A stretch of 64,000 bases of DNA from Mayfieldus sp963781495 (GCA_963781495.1 CAWAFX010000002.1:434001-498000); one strand, 5' to 3'. Positions 41,070 through 49,627 are shown, counted from the first letter of the stretch. Program-made: numbers and translations. The notes: generated from the letters alone by a model not told the origin.

Positions 41070-42527
41070 CTACCAGCGCCGCTTGCGGCCGAATAGCTCC
41101 TGCCCGTATCCCATCACCGACACCGGTGACATGAAGAGCTGGTATGTGAGCAGGTAGGCCAGGAAGCCGACTCTGTTGCGGCGCACCCGGAGGCCGACCT
41201 CGGCAAACGATTTCCGGCTGAGATGGAACATGAGCCCGGAGAGCAAGAGGTTCAACGGCAGGACCGCAAGCGTCATCGGGCCGACGATCGCGAAGTTGCC
41301 GAACAACGCAAGGACGATGCCGACCGGGAGGGCGATCGAGTAGGCGAGGTCCAGGTAGGGGAAGCCGAAGTCGACGAGCACGGCGTGGGCAAAGGACTTG
41401 CGTTCGGCCAGCAGGGCCCCGCCATGCTCGCGCAGGCCCTCGATCATTCCCCGCGCCCAGCGGCTCCGCTGGCGGGCGAGCCGCCGCATGTCCCGGGGGG
41501 CGCCGGTGAAGGCGATCGCCGTCCGCTCGTAGCCAATCCGGCCCCCGCGCCGCATCATCGCCCAGGTGAGGACTATGTCCTCACCGATCCGATCGGGCCA
41601 TCCGCCGGCTTCCTCCAGGGCCGCGGTGCGGTAGACGCTGAACGCCCCCTGAGCGACCATCGTCCCCTGGAACAGACCCTGTTGCCGCTTCACCGATGCG
41701 ATGCCGAGGAAGTAATCCCATTCCTGTGCGCGAGTGATGAAATTGTCGCGCGAGTTCCGCACGAAGACGGCGCCGGCGACGGCAACCGTGTCGGGGGGCG
41801 AGATCAGCAGCCGGGCGACCGCGCGCCGCAAGGCGAACGGCATCAGCAGCGTGTCCGCGTCGTCGGTGGCGACGAGAGGCGTTTCGACAAAGGCAAGTCC
41901 CTGGCTCAGGGCTCGGGCCTTGCCGCCATGAGGCAGCTCGAGGACCGATATGCGCCGGTCGCGTCTGGCTCGCTGCCGGGCCAGCTCCAGGGTGCGATCG
42001 GTCGAGCCGTCGTCGGCGACCAGGACGCGCATCTCGGCCGGGTAATCCTGGGCGCAGAGGTAGTCGAGCGTCTCCTCGATGCTCTGCTCCTCGTTGAAGC
42101 AAGCGAGGAGGACCGTGATCGCCGGGAACTCGAGGTCGAAACGCAGCGGCGGGGGCCGGTCGAACATCAGCGAGGAGACCAGGTTGGCGTTGAGATAGCC
42201 GGGAAGGATCGCGATGCCGCCAATCACCAAGATCGCGCCGGGAAGGGTGATCGAGTGACCAAGCTCGGCGATCCAGGGAAGCGCGAGCCAAATCGAGAGA
42301 CCCGCCCAGCCGAAACTGCAGAGGGCCACCAGGAACAGCTTCAGATGCAGCCGGATGTAAAGGCGTGGTCGTCGCCGCGGTCCCGCTTTGGCGGTGGAGA
42401 CCCCGGGCTCCGCAACCGAGAGCGCATCGAGCGCTTTGGGCTCGAATGGAAGGCCCTTGAGATCCCGCTCCGTGGTAGCGGTGCTGCGCGCCTCTCCGGG
42501 CCTGGTCGTCGAGAGCGTCTTGGACAT
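41070..42527 (-). CDS. Processive family-2 glycosyltransferase (PgaC/BcsA-like)
   Basis: 485 residues. N-terminal cytoplasmic region (about 1-60), two hydrophobic helices (66-85, 95-115), then the GT-A domain: LLACFNEEQSIEETLDYL, VADDGSTD (D1), TDDADTLLMP (DxD), IGEDIVLTWAMMRRG (ED) and RQRSRWARG (Q/RxxRW). Three or four C-terminal helices follow. The D, DxD, ED, QxxRW set is characteristic of polymerases such as PgaC and hyaluronan/cellulose synthases, so it probably makes an exopolysaccharide or a lipid-linked glycan. No pgaB or bcsB neighbour is seen. Start ATG at 42527. Confidence 0.85.
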   Translation of the reverse strand: MSKTLSTTRPGEARSTATTERDLKGLPFEPKALDALSVAEPGVSTAKAGPRRRPRLYIRLHLKLFLVALCSFGWAGLSIWLALPWIAELGHSITLPGAILVIGGIAILPGYLNANLVSSLMFDRPPPLRFDLEFPAITVLLACFNEEQSIEETLDYLCAQDYPAEMRVLVADDGSTDRTLELARQRARRDRRISVLELPHGGKARALSQGLAFVETPLVATDDADTLLMPFALRRAVARLLISPPDTVAVAGAVFVRNSRDNFITRAQEWDYFLGIASVKRQQGLFQGTMVAQGAFSVYRTAALEEAGGWPDRIGEDIVLTWAMMRRGGRIGYERTAIAFTGAPRDMRRLARQRSRWARGMIEGLREHGGALLAERKSFAHAVLVDFGFPYLDLAYSIALPVGIVLALFGNFAIVGPMTLAVLPLNLLLSGLMFHLSRKSFAEVGLRVRRNRVGFLAYLLTYQLFMSPVSVMGYGQELFGRKRRW

Positions 42528-42637
42528 CCCCGGTCGCCATCGACAGCTCGCGGCCCGGCTTGACCGTGGGCACCCCGGACCTGCTCAGTAGTTCACCCCC
42601 AGCGAGGCCAGCAAGGCACCGCGCTGGATGCGTCGGC

Positions 42638-43624
42638 TCAGATCAAACCGAGGGAGGAGACGGCGTCGCGCTCTTCCTTCAGCTCTTCGACGCTGGCGTC
42701 GATCCGCTGGCGCGAGAAGTCGTCGATCTCGAGGCCTTCGACGATCTTCCATTCGCCGCCGGAGCAGGTGCACGGGAAGCCTGAGATCAGGCCCTGCTCG
42801 ACCTCGTAGGAGCCGTCGGAGGGGACCGACATCGAGACCCAGTCGTCGGAGGGGGTGCCGAGGACCCAGTCGTGCACGTGGTCGATCGCGGCGTTGGCGG
42901 CCGACGCGGCACTGGATGCCCCACGGGCCTCGATCACCTCGGCGCCGCGCTTGGCGACCCGGGGGATGAACTCGTCGGCGATCCAGGCTTCGTCGTCGAC
43001 CTCGTCCCAGGCGCTCTTCCCATCCACCTTGGCGTGGACCAGGTCCGGGTACTGGGTCGTCGAGTGATTGCCCCAGACGGTCATGTTGGTGACCGCTTCG
43101 ACCCCGAGGCCGAGCTTGTTGGCGAGCTGGGCGATCGCGCGGTTGTGATCGAGCCGGGTCATCGCGGTGAAGCGCTCGGCCGGCACATCGGGAGCGTGTG
43201 ACTTCGCGATCAGGCAGTTGGTGTTGGCGGGATTGCCGACCACGAGGACCTTGACGTCATCGGCCGCGCCGCTGTTTATCGCCTCGCCCTGGGGCTTGAA
43301 GATGCCGCCGTTGGCCTCCAGCAGGTCGGAGCGCTCCATTCCCTTTCCGCGCGGGCGGGCGCCGATCAGCAGGCCGATGTTGCAGCCCTCGAAGGCGACC
43401 TTGGGATCGTCGGAGATCTCGATCTTGCGCAGCAGCGGAAAGGCGCAGTCGTCGAGCTCCATCGCCGTTCCCTCGGCGGCGCCGATCGCGTCGGGGATCT
43501 CCAGCAGCCGCAGCTCGACCGGGGTGCCCTCGCCGAGCATCTCGCCGGCCGCGATCCGGAACAGGATCGCGTAGCCGATCTGACCCGCGGCGCCGGTGAC
43601 GGTGACCTTGACGGGATTGCTCAT
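42638..43624 (-). CDS. mdh: Malate dehydrogenase
   Basis: 328 residues, LDH/MDH superfamily (cytosolic-type MDH). GAAGQIGY (NAD-binding GxxGxxGY), GARPRGKGMERSDLLEANG, VVGNPANTNCL, the substrate arginine in TRLDHNRAIAQ, catalytic His in TVWGNHSTTQYPD, and ISGFPCTCSGGEW at the end. Converts malate to oxaloacetate with NAD. The ATG at 43624 has GGGGGA as ribosome-binding site, 6 nt upstream. It lies 10 bp after the icd stop, so icd-mdh form an operon of TCA enzymes. Confidence 0.96.
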   Translation of the reverse strand: MSNPVKVTVTGAAGQIGYAILFRIAAGEMLGEGTPVELRLLEIPDAIGAAEGTAMELDDCAFPLLRKIEISDDPKVAFEGCNIGLLIGARPRGKGMERSDLLEANGGIFKPQGEAINSGAADDVKVLVVGNPANTNCLIAKSHAPDVPAERFTAMTRLDHNRAIAQLANKLGLGVEAVTNMTVWGNHSTTQYPDLVHAKVDGKSAWDEVDDEAWIADEFIPRVAKRGAEVIEARGASSAASAANAAIDHVHDWVLGTPSDDWVSMSVPSDGSYEVEQGLISGFPCTCSGGEWKIVEGLEIDDFSRQRIDASVEELKEERDAVSSLGLI

Positions 43625-43634
43625 CGCGGTCCCC

Positions 43635-44720
43635 CTACCCGCCCTGCATCCGTTCGATCACAGCGTCGCCGAACTCCGAGGTGCCGACGGCGGTGGGATC
43701 GTCGCGGCTGGGCTTGAGGTCGTAGGTGACGTCCTTGCCCTCGGCGATCACCGCCGCGATCGCGCCCTCCATGCGGTCGGCGGCGTCGTCCTCGCCGAGG
43801 TGGCGAAGCATCAGCACGCCGGACAGCATCAGCGCCGTCGGGTTGACCTTGTTCTGGCCCTTGTACTTGGGGGCCGAGCCGTGGGTGGCCTCGAACATCG
43901 CCGCCTCGGTGCCGATGTTGGCGCCCGGCGCCATCCCCAGCCCGCCGATCATCCCCGCGCCCAGGTCGGAGACGATGTCGCCGTAGAGGTTCGGCAGCAC
44001 GATCACGTCGTATTCCTCCGGGCGCGAGACGAGCTGGTTGCAGAGGTTGTCGATGATCCGGTCCTCGAACTCGATCTCGGAATGGCGTTCGGCGACCTTG
44101 CGTGCGGTCTCGAGGAAGAGCCCGTCGGAGAACTTCATGATGTTGGCCTTGTGGGCCGCGGTCACCTTGTGGCGGCCGTTGGACTTCGCGTAGTCGAACG
44201 CAGCCTCGACGATCCGCTCACTGCCGAAGACCGAGATCGGCTTGATCGAGATCCCGGAGTGCTCGCGGATCGGGCCGGCGTCGTGGTCGGCGACCCACTT
44301 GCGCAGGTCCTCGGCGCCCTCGGAGTCGACCTCGAACTCGATTCCCGCGTAGAGGTCTTCGGTGTTCTCGCGCACGATAACCATGTCGACCTCGTCGAAG
44401 TGGGAGCGCACCCCGTCGTAGAGCTTGCAGGGGCGGATACAGGCATAGAGGTCGAGCTCCTTGCGCAGCTGCACGTTGATCGAGCGAAAGCCGGCGCCGA
44501 CGGGCGTCGTAGTCGGGCCCTTGATCCCGACCTTGGTCCGTTTGATCGACTCCAGGGTGCGGTCGGGGAACGGTGTCCCCTCCTCGGCGTAGACGTCCTC
44601 GCCGGCCGGGTGCTCGTCCCATCGGAATTCGACCCCTGTCGCCTCCAGCACCCTCCGGGTTGCGTCGATCAGCTCCGGGCCGGTCCCGTCGCCCGGAATC
44701 AAGGTCACCTCGTGCGCCAT
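43635..44720 (-). CDS. icd: Isocitrate/isopropylmalate-family dehydrogenase, NAD-type isocitrate dehydrogenase
   Basis: 361 residues. LIPGDGTGPEL (NAD/substrate N-terminus), RENTEDLYAGIEFE, the phosphate/substrate loop RSINVQLRKELDLYACIRPCKLY, TAAHKANIMKFSDGLF (K and N ligands), DRIIDNLCNQLVSRPEEYDVIVLPNLYGDIVSDLGAGMIGG (Asp ligands) and ATHGSAPKYKGQNKVNPTA. The short 360-residue form and 'GVGAG'-like N-terminus favour the NAD-dependent isocitrate dehydrogenase / homoisocitrate branch over LeuB. It precedes mdh by 10 bp. TAGTCT is 8 nt before the ATG. Confidence 0.85.
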   Translation of the reverse strand: MAHEVTLIPGDGTGPELIDATRRVLEATGVEFRWDEHPAGEDVYAEEGTPFPDRTLESIKRTKVGIKGPTTTPVGAGFRSINVQLRKELDLYACIRPCKLYDGVRSHFDEVDMVIVRENTEDLYAGIEFEVDSEGAEDLRKWVADHDAGPIREHSGISIKPISVFGSERIVEAAFDYAKSNGRHKVTAAHKANIMKFSDGLFLETARKVAERHSEIEFEDRIIDNLCNQLVSRPEEYDVIVLPNLYGDIVSDLGAGMIGGLGMAPGANIGTEAAMFEATHGSAPKYKGQNKVNPTALMLSGVLMLRHLGEDDAADRMEGAIAAVIAEGKDVTYDLKPSRDDPTAVGTSEFGDAVIERMQGG

Positions 44721-44728
44721 CGCGGGGC

Positions 44729-44734
44729 AGACTA
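44729..44734 (-). promoter_or_regulatory. -10 element TAGTCT for icd-mdh
   Basis: TAGTCT, 8 nt, ATG at 44720 on the minus strand. The 13 bases TAGTCTGCCCCGC are identical to those before the phosphodiesterase gene at 4501. Confidence 0.4.
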
Positions 44735-44778
44735 TTTGACGATGGTCTTCGCCGACCTCGTCGGCTGACCAGGGCCGA

Positions 44779-45192
44779 CTAGTGGTGCCGCGCTTCGGAT
44801 TCGCGCAGCCGCGCCGCGAGGGTCTGCAGCAGCGGCCAGGCGACCTCGGGATGGCTCTGGACGAAGGGGCGGAACTCCCATGCGGTCATCCCCTGGCAGC
44901 GCAGGTCGGTGCCGGCGACGATCGTCGCCGTGCGCTTGCCCTCGTCGATCAGGGCGATCTCCCCGAACCAGTCCCCCGGGCCGAGGGTGCGAATCACCTC
45001 GCCGCCAATGCTGACGGTCGCGCTTCCATGCTCGATGACGAAGAAGCCGATTCCGCCCTGGCCCTCCTCGGTGATCGCCTGGCCCTCGGGGAAGGTCCTC
45101 TCCGACATCTGCTGGCCGAGCTTTTTCAGCTCCTTGCGCCCCAAACCGGCGAACAAAGGCACCTGGTTGAGGCTGTCCATCGCTTCGGCCAT
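44779..45192 (-). CDS. Cyclic-nucleotide-binding domain protein
   Basis: 137 residues from the ATG at 45192 (alternative ATG at 45207, 5 residues longer). Crp/cNMP-binding fold: VPLFAGLGRKELKKLGQQM, FPEGQAITEEGQGGIGFFVIEHGSATVSIGGEVIRTLGPGDWFGEIALIDEGKRTATIVA, with the GEIAL phosphate-binding cassette and RTA. No helix-turn-helix, so it is not a Crp-type DNA binder but a stand-alone cNMP sensor. Divergent from the AidB-like dehydrogenase; downstream of icd direction on the same strand. cAMP versus cGMP not distinguishable. Confidence 0.83.
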   Translation of the reverse strand: MAEAMDSLNQVPLFAGLGRKELKKLGQQMSERTFPEGQAITEEGQGGIGFFVIEHGSATVSIGGEVIRTLGPGDWFGEIALIDEGKRTATIVAGTDLRCQGMTAWEFRPFVQSHPEVAWPLLQTLAARLRESEARHH

Positions 45193-45204
45193 CGGCGCTG
45201 CGAT

Positions 45205-45211
45205 CATAATG
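45205..45211. promoter_or_regulatory. Overlapping divergent -10 elements CATAAT / CATTAT
   Basis: On the plus strand CATAAT (45205-45210) ends 7 nt before the GTG at 45218. On the minus strand CATTAT (45211 to 45206) ends 13 nt before the ATG at 45192. The two -10 elements overlap by five base pairs. Confidence 0.5.
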
Positions 45212-45217
45212 CGGATC

Positions 45218-46888
45218 GTGGCAACCGTCGAACGCCGTACCGGCGACACCCATGAGGTGACCAACCAGTCCCTGCCGCTCGAGGACTACAACTCCTTCGA
45301 GCAGGACCGGCCGATGGTCGAGGCCCTGCGCCGCGAGGGCGCCGACTGGGCCGAGGGGCGGGCCCGCGACTGGGGCAGCGTCTGCGGCTCGGCGCAGGTG
45401 ATCCGCTGGGGCTCCGAGGCGAACGAGAAGAAGCCCGTCCTGCGCACTCACGACCGCTTCGGCAACCGCATCGACGAGGTCGACTTCGACAGCTCCTGGC
45501 ACGAGCTGATGCGGCTCGGGATCGCCGAGGGGCTGCACGCATCGCCCTGGCGCGAGCCCGGCCCCGGCGCCCACGTCGCCCGGGCGGCGCTGTTCATGCA
45601 GCTGATGCAGGCCGAGGCCGGGGTCGGCTGTCCGATCTCGATGACCTACTCGGCGATCCCGGCCCTGCGGGCGCAGCCCGAGCTGGCCGAGGAGTGGGAG
45701 CCGCGCCTGCTCTCGCTCGACTACGACCAGCGCTTCATCGCTGCCGATCAGAAGCGCGGCGCGCTCTGCGGGATGGCGATGACCGAGAAGCAGGGCGGCT
45801 CCGATGTGCGCGCCAACACCACCGTCGCCGAACCGCTCAACGGCGGCGGCCCCGGCGCCGAGTACGAGATCACCGGACACAAGTGGTTCTGCTCGGCGCC
45901 GATGTGCGACGCCTTCCTCGTCCTCGCACAGACCGAGGCCGGGATCTCCTGCTTTCTGATGCCGCGCTGGACTCCGGACGGCGAGCGCAACCGCTTCTTC
46001 CTCCAGCGGCTCAAGGACAAGCTCGGAAACCGCTCCAACGCCTCCAGCGAGGTCGAATTCCGCGGCGCCTGGGCGCGGCTGATCGGCGAGGAGGGCCGCG
46101 GCGTGCCGACGATCATCGAGATGGTCAACCACACCCGGCTCGACTGCGTGATCGGCTCGACCGCCGGGATGCGGGCCGGGGTGGCGCAGGCGACCTGGCA
46201 CACCGCCCATCGCTCGGCTTTCGGCAAGGTCCTCAACGAGCAGCCGCTGATGCAGAACGTGCTCGCCGACCTCTGCGTCGAATCCGAGGCGGCAACCGTC
46301 TCCGCCCTGCGGCTCGCCCGCGCCTACGACGAGGTCGCGGCCGGTGACGAGGGCGGGCGCAACTTCCGCCGCCTCTCCAATGCGGTGCTCAAGTACTGGA
46401 TCTGCAAGCGCGGCCCGGTGCACGCCGTCGAGGCGCTGGAGTGCCTGGGCGGCAACGGCTACGTCGAGGAGTCTGGAATGCCGCGCCTCTACCGCGAGAG
46501 CCCGCTGTCCTCGATCTGGGAGGGCTCGGGCAACGTCCAGTGCCTCGACGTGCTGCGGGCGATGATCCGCCACCCCGAGAGCCTCGAGGCGTTCGCCGCC
46601 GAGGTCGGCGAGGGAGCGGCCGCGGAGCCACGGCTGGACGAGTTCGGACGCAAGCTGCGCGACGACCTCAACTCAGACCCGGAGACGCTGGAGACCCGCG
46701 CCCGCTCGCTGGTCGAGCGCATGGCGCTCGCCCTTCAGGGCTCGCTGCTGGTCCGCTTCGGCGACCCGGCGGTGGCCGACGCCTTCTGCGCCTCGCGGCT
46801 GGCCGGCGATTGGGGCAGGGCGTTCGGGACGCTTCCGCCCGGCGTCGACTTCGAGCGCATCGTCAAGCGCCACACGCCCGCGCTCTGA
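45218..46888 (+). CDS. AidB-like acyl-CoA dehydrogenase
   Basis: 556 residues from the GTG at 45218 (an ATG at 45209 lies inside the -10 and is less likely). AidB/isovaleryl-type features: long N-terminal domain with VTNQSLPLEDYN, GCPISMTYSAIPAL, MAMTEKQGGSDVR (FAD-binding loop), GHKWFCSAPMCDAFLV, the GAWARLIGEEGRGV loop, RLDCVIGS, and the catalytic-region IWEGSGNVQCLDVLR. The C-terminal extension beyond 460 residues fits the AidB group (DNA-alkylation-response acyl-CoA dehydrogenases), which can also bind DNA. Actual substrate unknown. Divergent from the cNMP-binding gene. Confidence 0.88.
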   Translation: MATVERRTGDTHEVTNQSLPLEDYNSFEQDRPMVEALRREGADWAEGRARDWGSVCGSAQVIRWGSEANEKKPVLRTHDRFGNRIDEVDFDSSWHELMRLGIAEGLHASPWREPGPGAHVARAALFMQLMQAEAGVGCPISMTYSAIPALRAQPELAEEWEPRLLSLDYDQRFIAADQKRGALCGMAMTEKQGGSDVRANTTVAEPLNGGGPGAEYEITGHKWFCSAPMCDAFLVLAQTEAGISCFLMPRWTPDGERNRFFLQRLKDKLGNRSNASSEVEFRGAWARLIGEEGRGVPTIIEMVNHTRLDCVIGSTAGMRAGVAQATWHTAHRSAFGKVLNEQPLMQNVLADLCVESEAATVSALRLARAYDEVAAGDEGGRNFRRLSNAVLKYWICKRGPVHAVEALECLGGNGYVEESGMPRLYRESPLSSIWEGSGNVQCLDVLRAMIRHPESLEAFAAEVGEGAAAEPRLDEFGRKLRDDLNSDPETLETRARSLVERMALALQGSLLVRFGDPAVADAFCASRLAGDWGRAFGTLPPGVDFERIVKRHTPAL

Positions 46889-46906
46889 CGCTCGAGCCAC
46901 ACAAAT

Positions 46907-46960
46907 TGCGGCGACCTACGGTCGCCTGACCAGCCAGTGCCGCGACACTTTGTGTCGCGG
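46907..46960 (+). repeat. Tandem-hairpin intergenic repeat, copy 2
   Basis: Starts 18 nt after the AidB-like stop codon. Hairpin 1 GCGACC-TAC-GGTCGC (46911-46925), CTGACCAGCCAG spacer, hairpin 2 CCGCGACAC-TTT-GTGTCGCGG (46940-46960). Same order, orientation and spacer length as copy 1 at 7375-7424. It may function as the AidB-like gene's terminator. Confidence 0.65.
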
Positions 46961-46965
46961 CCTAA

Positions 46966-47100
46966 CTAGCCGACTACTGCGACGAGCACGGCGACCGCGA
47001 TCGCGGCCCCGACAAGGCCGCCGACGAGATCGCAGATCAGCAGCCATCGCTGTCCCAGCCGCTCTGCGTCGCCTCTGATTTCGAATACGCCCAGATCCAT
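46966..47100 (-). CDS. Small single-pass membrane peptide, 44 residues
   Basis: Minus-strand ORF of 44 codons, too short for automated ORF calls. A polar N-terminus (MDLGVFEIRGDAERLGQRW) is followed by a hydrophobic segment (LLICDLVGGLVGAAIAVAVLVAVVG) ending directly at the TAG. GGGGGTAGAA stands before the ATG at 47100 as a weak ribosome-binding site. The amphipathic-then-hydrophobic pattern is that of a small membrane protein, such as a transporter-regulating peptide; no homologue is claimed. The repeat copy 2 lies directly downstream of its stop. It is the only gene between the AidB-like and M28 peptidase genes. Confidence 0.5.
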   Translation of the reverse strand: MDLGVFEIRGDAERLGQRWLLICDLVGGLVGAAIAVAVLVAVVG

Positions 47101-47176
47101 TTCTACCCCCGACTGATTCGATTGCGCGGCCAAAGATCCTGCGCTTTTGTGAAGAAACGCTAAAACTTGGGCCGCA

Positions 47177-48403
47177 CTATACCCAGCGCTCCTCCAGGCG
47201 CCGGATCAGGGCCTCGGCGAGCCGCACGCAGTCGGACAGGGTCTCGAAGTTGACGTTTTCGGCGACGTCGTCATGCCAGTGGTAGTTGCCCGGCTGCTTG
47301 TGCTCGGTGCATGAGCACAGCGCGATCGTCGGATAGCCGGCGGCCAGCGCCTCCAGCCCGTCGGTCCCGTTGCGCAGCCTGAGGTTGGGAAACAACCAGA
47401 TCCCCAGCTCCTCGGCCAGGCCATCGACCAGCGCCAGCGCCGCCGGGGGGTATTCGCGCATGCGCAAAAAGCCCTCGCCCCGCAGCACCATCGCGTGCTC
47501 GGCGCCGAGCGTCTCCAGGCAGACGAAGAAGGTCGAGTCGGTCGGCAGCTCCCCGAAGTGGCGCTCGCCGAAGGCCTTCATACCCTCGCTGAAGGACTCC
47601 TCCGAGCCGGTCGAGAGCAGGATCACGCGCGTGCCCTCCCCCGTCGGAGATTCCTGCAGCCGCCGGGCGAGCGCCAGCAGCGCCGCCACAGCGGTGCCGT
47701 TGTCGTTGGCGCCCGGCACCGCCTCCCGCAGCCCGATATCGGCCATCGCCGCCGCGCTGCCGGCCCCGAACAGAACCCCGAGCCTGGAGAGCAGGCGGCT
47801 GCCGGTCAGGGCGCCGATTGCGGCGAGCACCGGGCCGCCGATCACCGGCGCCATCAGCGGCGGGCTGGTGTCGACGCGCTCGAAGACCTGCGGGAACCTG
47901 TCGGCGATCGTCTGCGGGATCGCGGGGTGAAACACGATCCCCGGGTGGGCCGCGTCGTGGTGGCCGACCAGGACCACGGTGCGCTCGGCCTCGGCCGGCC
48001 CCAGCTCGGCGACGACGTTGTAGGTCCTGCGCCTGGGAAGCAGGCGGCGCAGGCGACGCTGCCCGGGCGGGAAGTCGTCGGCGATCCCCGCGGCCCCCAG
48101 CGCCCCGAGCGCGAACCCGAGCCCGCGCCGGCCGCGCAGTGCGGCGATTCCGCCCAGCGCGCCTGCGGCGGCGCCGATGCCCAGCGGCCACCAGTAGGTG
48201 CCGTGCGCCGGCTCGACCTCGATCCGGGCCGTGACCCCGAGCTCGGCGAACTGCTCGACCAGCCACTCCGCAGCCTCGCGCTCGCCGTCGGAGGCGGACG
48301 GGCGCTGGATCCGCTCCAGCTGCTCGACCCGCGATCGCATCCAGTCGCGGTCCGGATTCCCGAGCCGTTCGGCGATCGCGCTGTTGGACTCGATCGTGCT
48401 CAT
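47177..48403 (-). CDS. M28-family zinc aminopeptidase, membrane-associated
   Basis: 408 residues from the ATG at 48403 (SD absent, TAGGCT 10 nt upstream). Zinc-ligand motifs in order: GHHDAAHPG (His and metal-bridging Asp), GANDNGTAVAALL (second Asp), STGSEESFSEG (catalytic Glu), LETLG (Glu ligand) and NYHWHDDVAENV (last His). Between residues 85 and 120, and again around 195-230, hydrophobic stretches (GIGAAAGALGGIAALRGRRGLGF, MAPVIGGPVLAAIGAL) suggest membrane-associated loops inserted in the catalytic domain. No signal peptide. Divergent from the M50 peptidase, 51 bp apart: two peptidases sharing a promoter region. Confidence 0.8.
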   Translation of the reverse strand: MSTIESNSAIAERLGNPDRDWMRSRVEQLERIQRPSASDGEREAAEWLVEQFAELGVTARIEVEPAHGTYWWPLGIGAAAGALGGIAALRGRRGLGFALGALGAAGIADDFPPGQRRLRRLLPRRRTYNVVAELGPAEAERTVVLVGHHDAAHPGIVFHPAIPQTIADRFPQVFERVDTSPPLMAPVIGGPVLAAIGALTGSRLLSRLGVLFGAGSAAAMADIGLREAVPGANDNGTAVAALLALARRLQESPTGEGTRVILLSTGSEESFSEGMKAFGERHFGELPTDSTFFVCLETLGAEHAMVLRGEGFLRMREYPPAALALVDGLAEELGIWLFPNLRLRNGTDGLEALAAGYPTIALCSCTEHKQPGNYHWHDDVAENVNFETLSDCVRLAEALIRRLEERWV

Positions 48404-48454
48404 CGAGCGAGCCAGCCTAGCTCGGCGCCCCCTGCGCCTACCATTGCTGGGCAG

Positions 48455-49627
48455 ATGAGTGGCGGCTCGATAACGCTCTTCCATGTCCGCGGAATCCGGA
48501 TCGCGGCCGATTGGCCGTGGTTCATCGTCCTTTTCGTCTTCATCGTCCTGTTCTCGAGCTCCTACGGAGACCTGCTCGGCGCCCGCGGGTCATTCGACGC
48601 CTACGCTCTCGCGGTGGCGACGGCGGTCGGGTTCTTCGGCTCGATCCTGCTGCACGAGCTCGGCCACGCGTTCGTGGCGATTCGCCGCGGGGTCGGAATC
48701 TCGTCGATTCAGCTCTGGATCTTCGGCGGCGTGGCGCGGATGGATCGCGACGCCGACTCGCCCAGGGCGGAGTTCGAGATCGCCGCCGCGGGCCCGCTGG
48801 TCACCCTGCTGATCGCGATCGCCCTGACCGCCGTCGGCACGGCGGCGGCCGGATGGCACGACTTCAGCGACGCCGCGATCGGCCACACCAACTCCTCGGT
48901 CTCGGGCCTCCTCGCGATGGCCGCCTGGCTGGCGGCGATCAACGTCCTGCTGCTCGGCTTCAACCTGCTGCCCGCCTTCCCGATGGACGGCGGCCGCATC
49001 GTCCGCGCGATCGCCTGGTGGCGGACCGGCAACCGCAACTCCGCGACCCGCCTCGCGGCGACGCTCGGCCAGGGATTCGCCTATCTGTTCATCGCCGCAG
49101 GGATCCTGCTCGTGATCAGCGGCGACACCTTCGACGGCATATGGCTGGGGCTGATCGGGGTGATGATCAACGGCGCCGCCCGGGCGGCCGTCTTCCAGAC
49201 CGCGATCAGCACCCGGATCGAGGGAGTGCGGGTCGCCGACGTGATGGACAACGAGCCAGTCGCGATTTCGGACGAGCTGAGCGTCGAGCAGGCGATCGAC
49301 GAGTACTTCCTGCGCTACCGCTGGCCCTGGTTCCCGGTCGTCGACGCGGCGCAGAGGTTCAAGGGACTGCTGATCCGCGAGAGCGCCGACCAGGTCCCCG
49401 AGACGAACCGGGCGACCGCCCGGGTCGGCGAGCTGGTCGAGCCGGATCCCGGCTCGCTGCACGTCAACCTCGACGATCCGCTCGAGGCGCTGCTCGGCAA
49501 CGAGGCGCTGCGCCGCCTCGGGGCGCTGATGGCGGTCGACGCCGACGGGCGCCTGCGCGGGGTCGTCACCGCCGAACAGGTTGGCCGCGCGCTGCGGGAC
49601 GCCACCGGCACCGGTTCGGGCTTCTAG
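48455..49627 (+). CDS. M50 site-2 protease with C-terminal CBS pair
   Basis: 390 residues, an intramembrane zinc metalloprotease. HELGH at 67-71 in the second or third helix, GVGISSIQLWIFGG follows, and the third ligand is D178 in NLLPAFPMDGGR. Six hydrophobic segments; CBS-like domain pair from about residue 255 (DVMDNEPVAISDELSVEQAIDEYFLRYRWPWFPVVDA ... GELVEPDPGSLHVNLDDPLEALLGN). SpoIVFB/Rip-type proteases with CBS domains cut membrane-bound regulators; CBS pairs often bind ATP. The substrate is not evident, though an anti-sigma factor is typical. TACCAT lies 10 nt before the ATG. No PDZ domain, so it is not RseP-like. Confidence 0.9.
   Translation: MSGGSITLFHVRGIRIAADWPWFIVLFVFIVLFSSSYGDLLGARGSFDAYALAVATAVGFFGSILLHELGHAFVAIRRGVGISSIQLWIFGGVARMDRDADSPRAEFEIAAAGPLVTLLIAIALTAVGTAAAGWHDFSDAAIGHTNSSVSGLLAMAAWLAAINVLLLGFNLLPAFPMDGGRIVRAIAWWRTGNRNSATRLAATLGQGFAYLFIAAGILLVISGDTFDGIWLGLIGVMINGAARAAVFQTAISTRIEGVRVADVMDNEPVAISDELSVEQAIDEYFLRYRWPWFPVVDAAQRFKGLLIRESADQVPETNRATARVGELVEPDPGSLHVNLDDPLEALLGNEALRRLGALMAVDADGRLRGVVTAEQVGRALRDATGTGSGF

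Noticed and set aside
43635..44720. LeuB (3-isopropylmalate dehydrogenase)
   Set aside because: It lies in an operon with malate dehydrogenase and shows RSINVQLRKELDLYACIRP, which fits NAD-dependent isocitrate dehydrogenase better; substrate assignment stays moderately uncertain.
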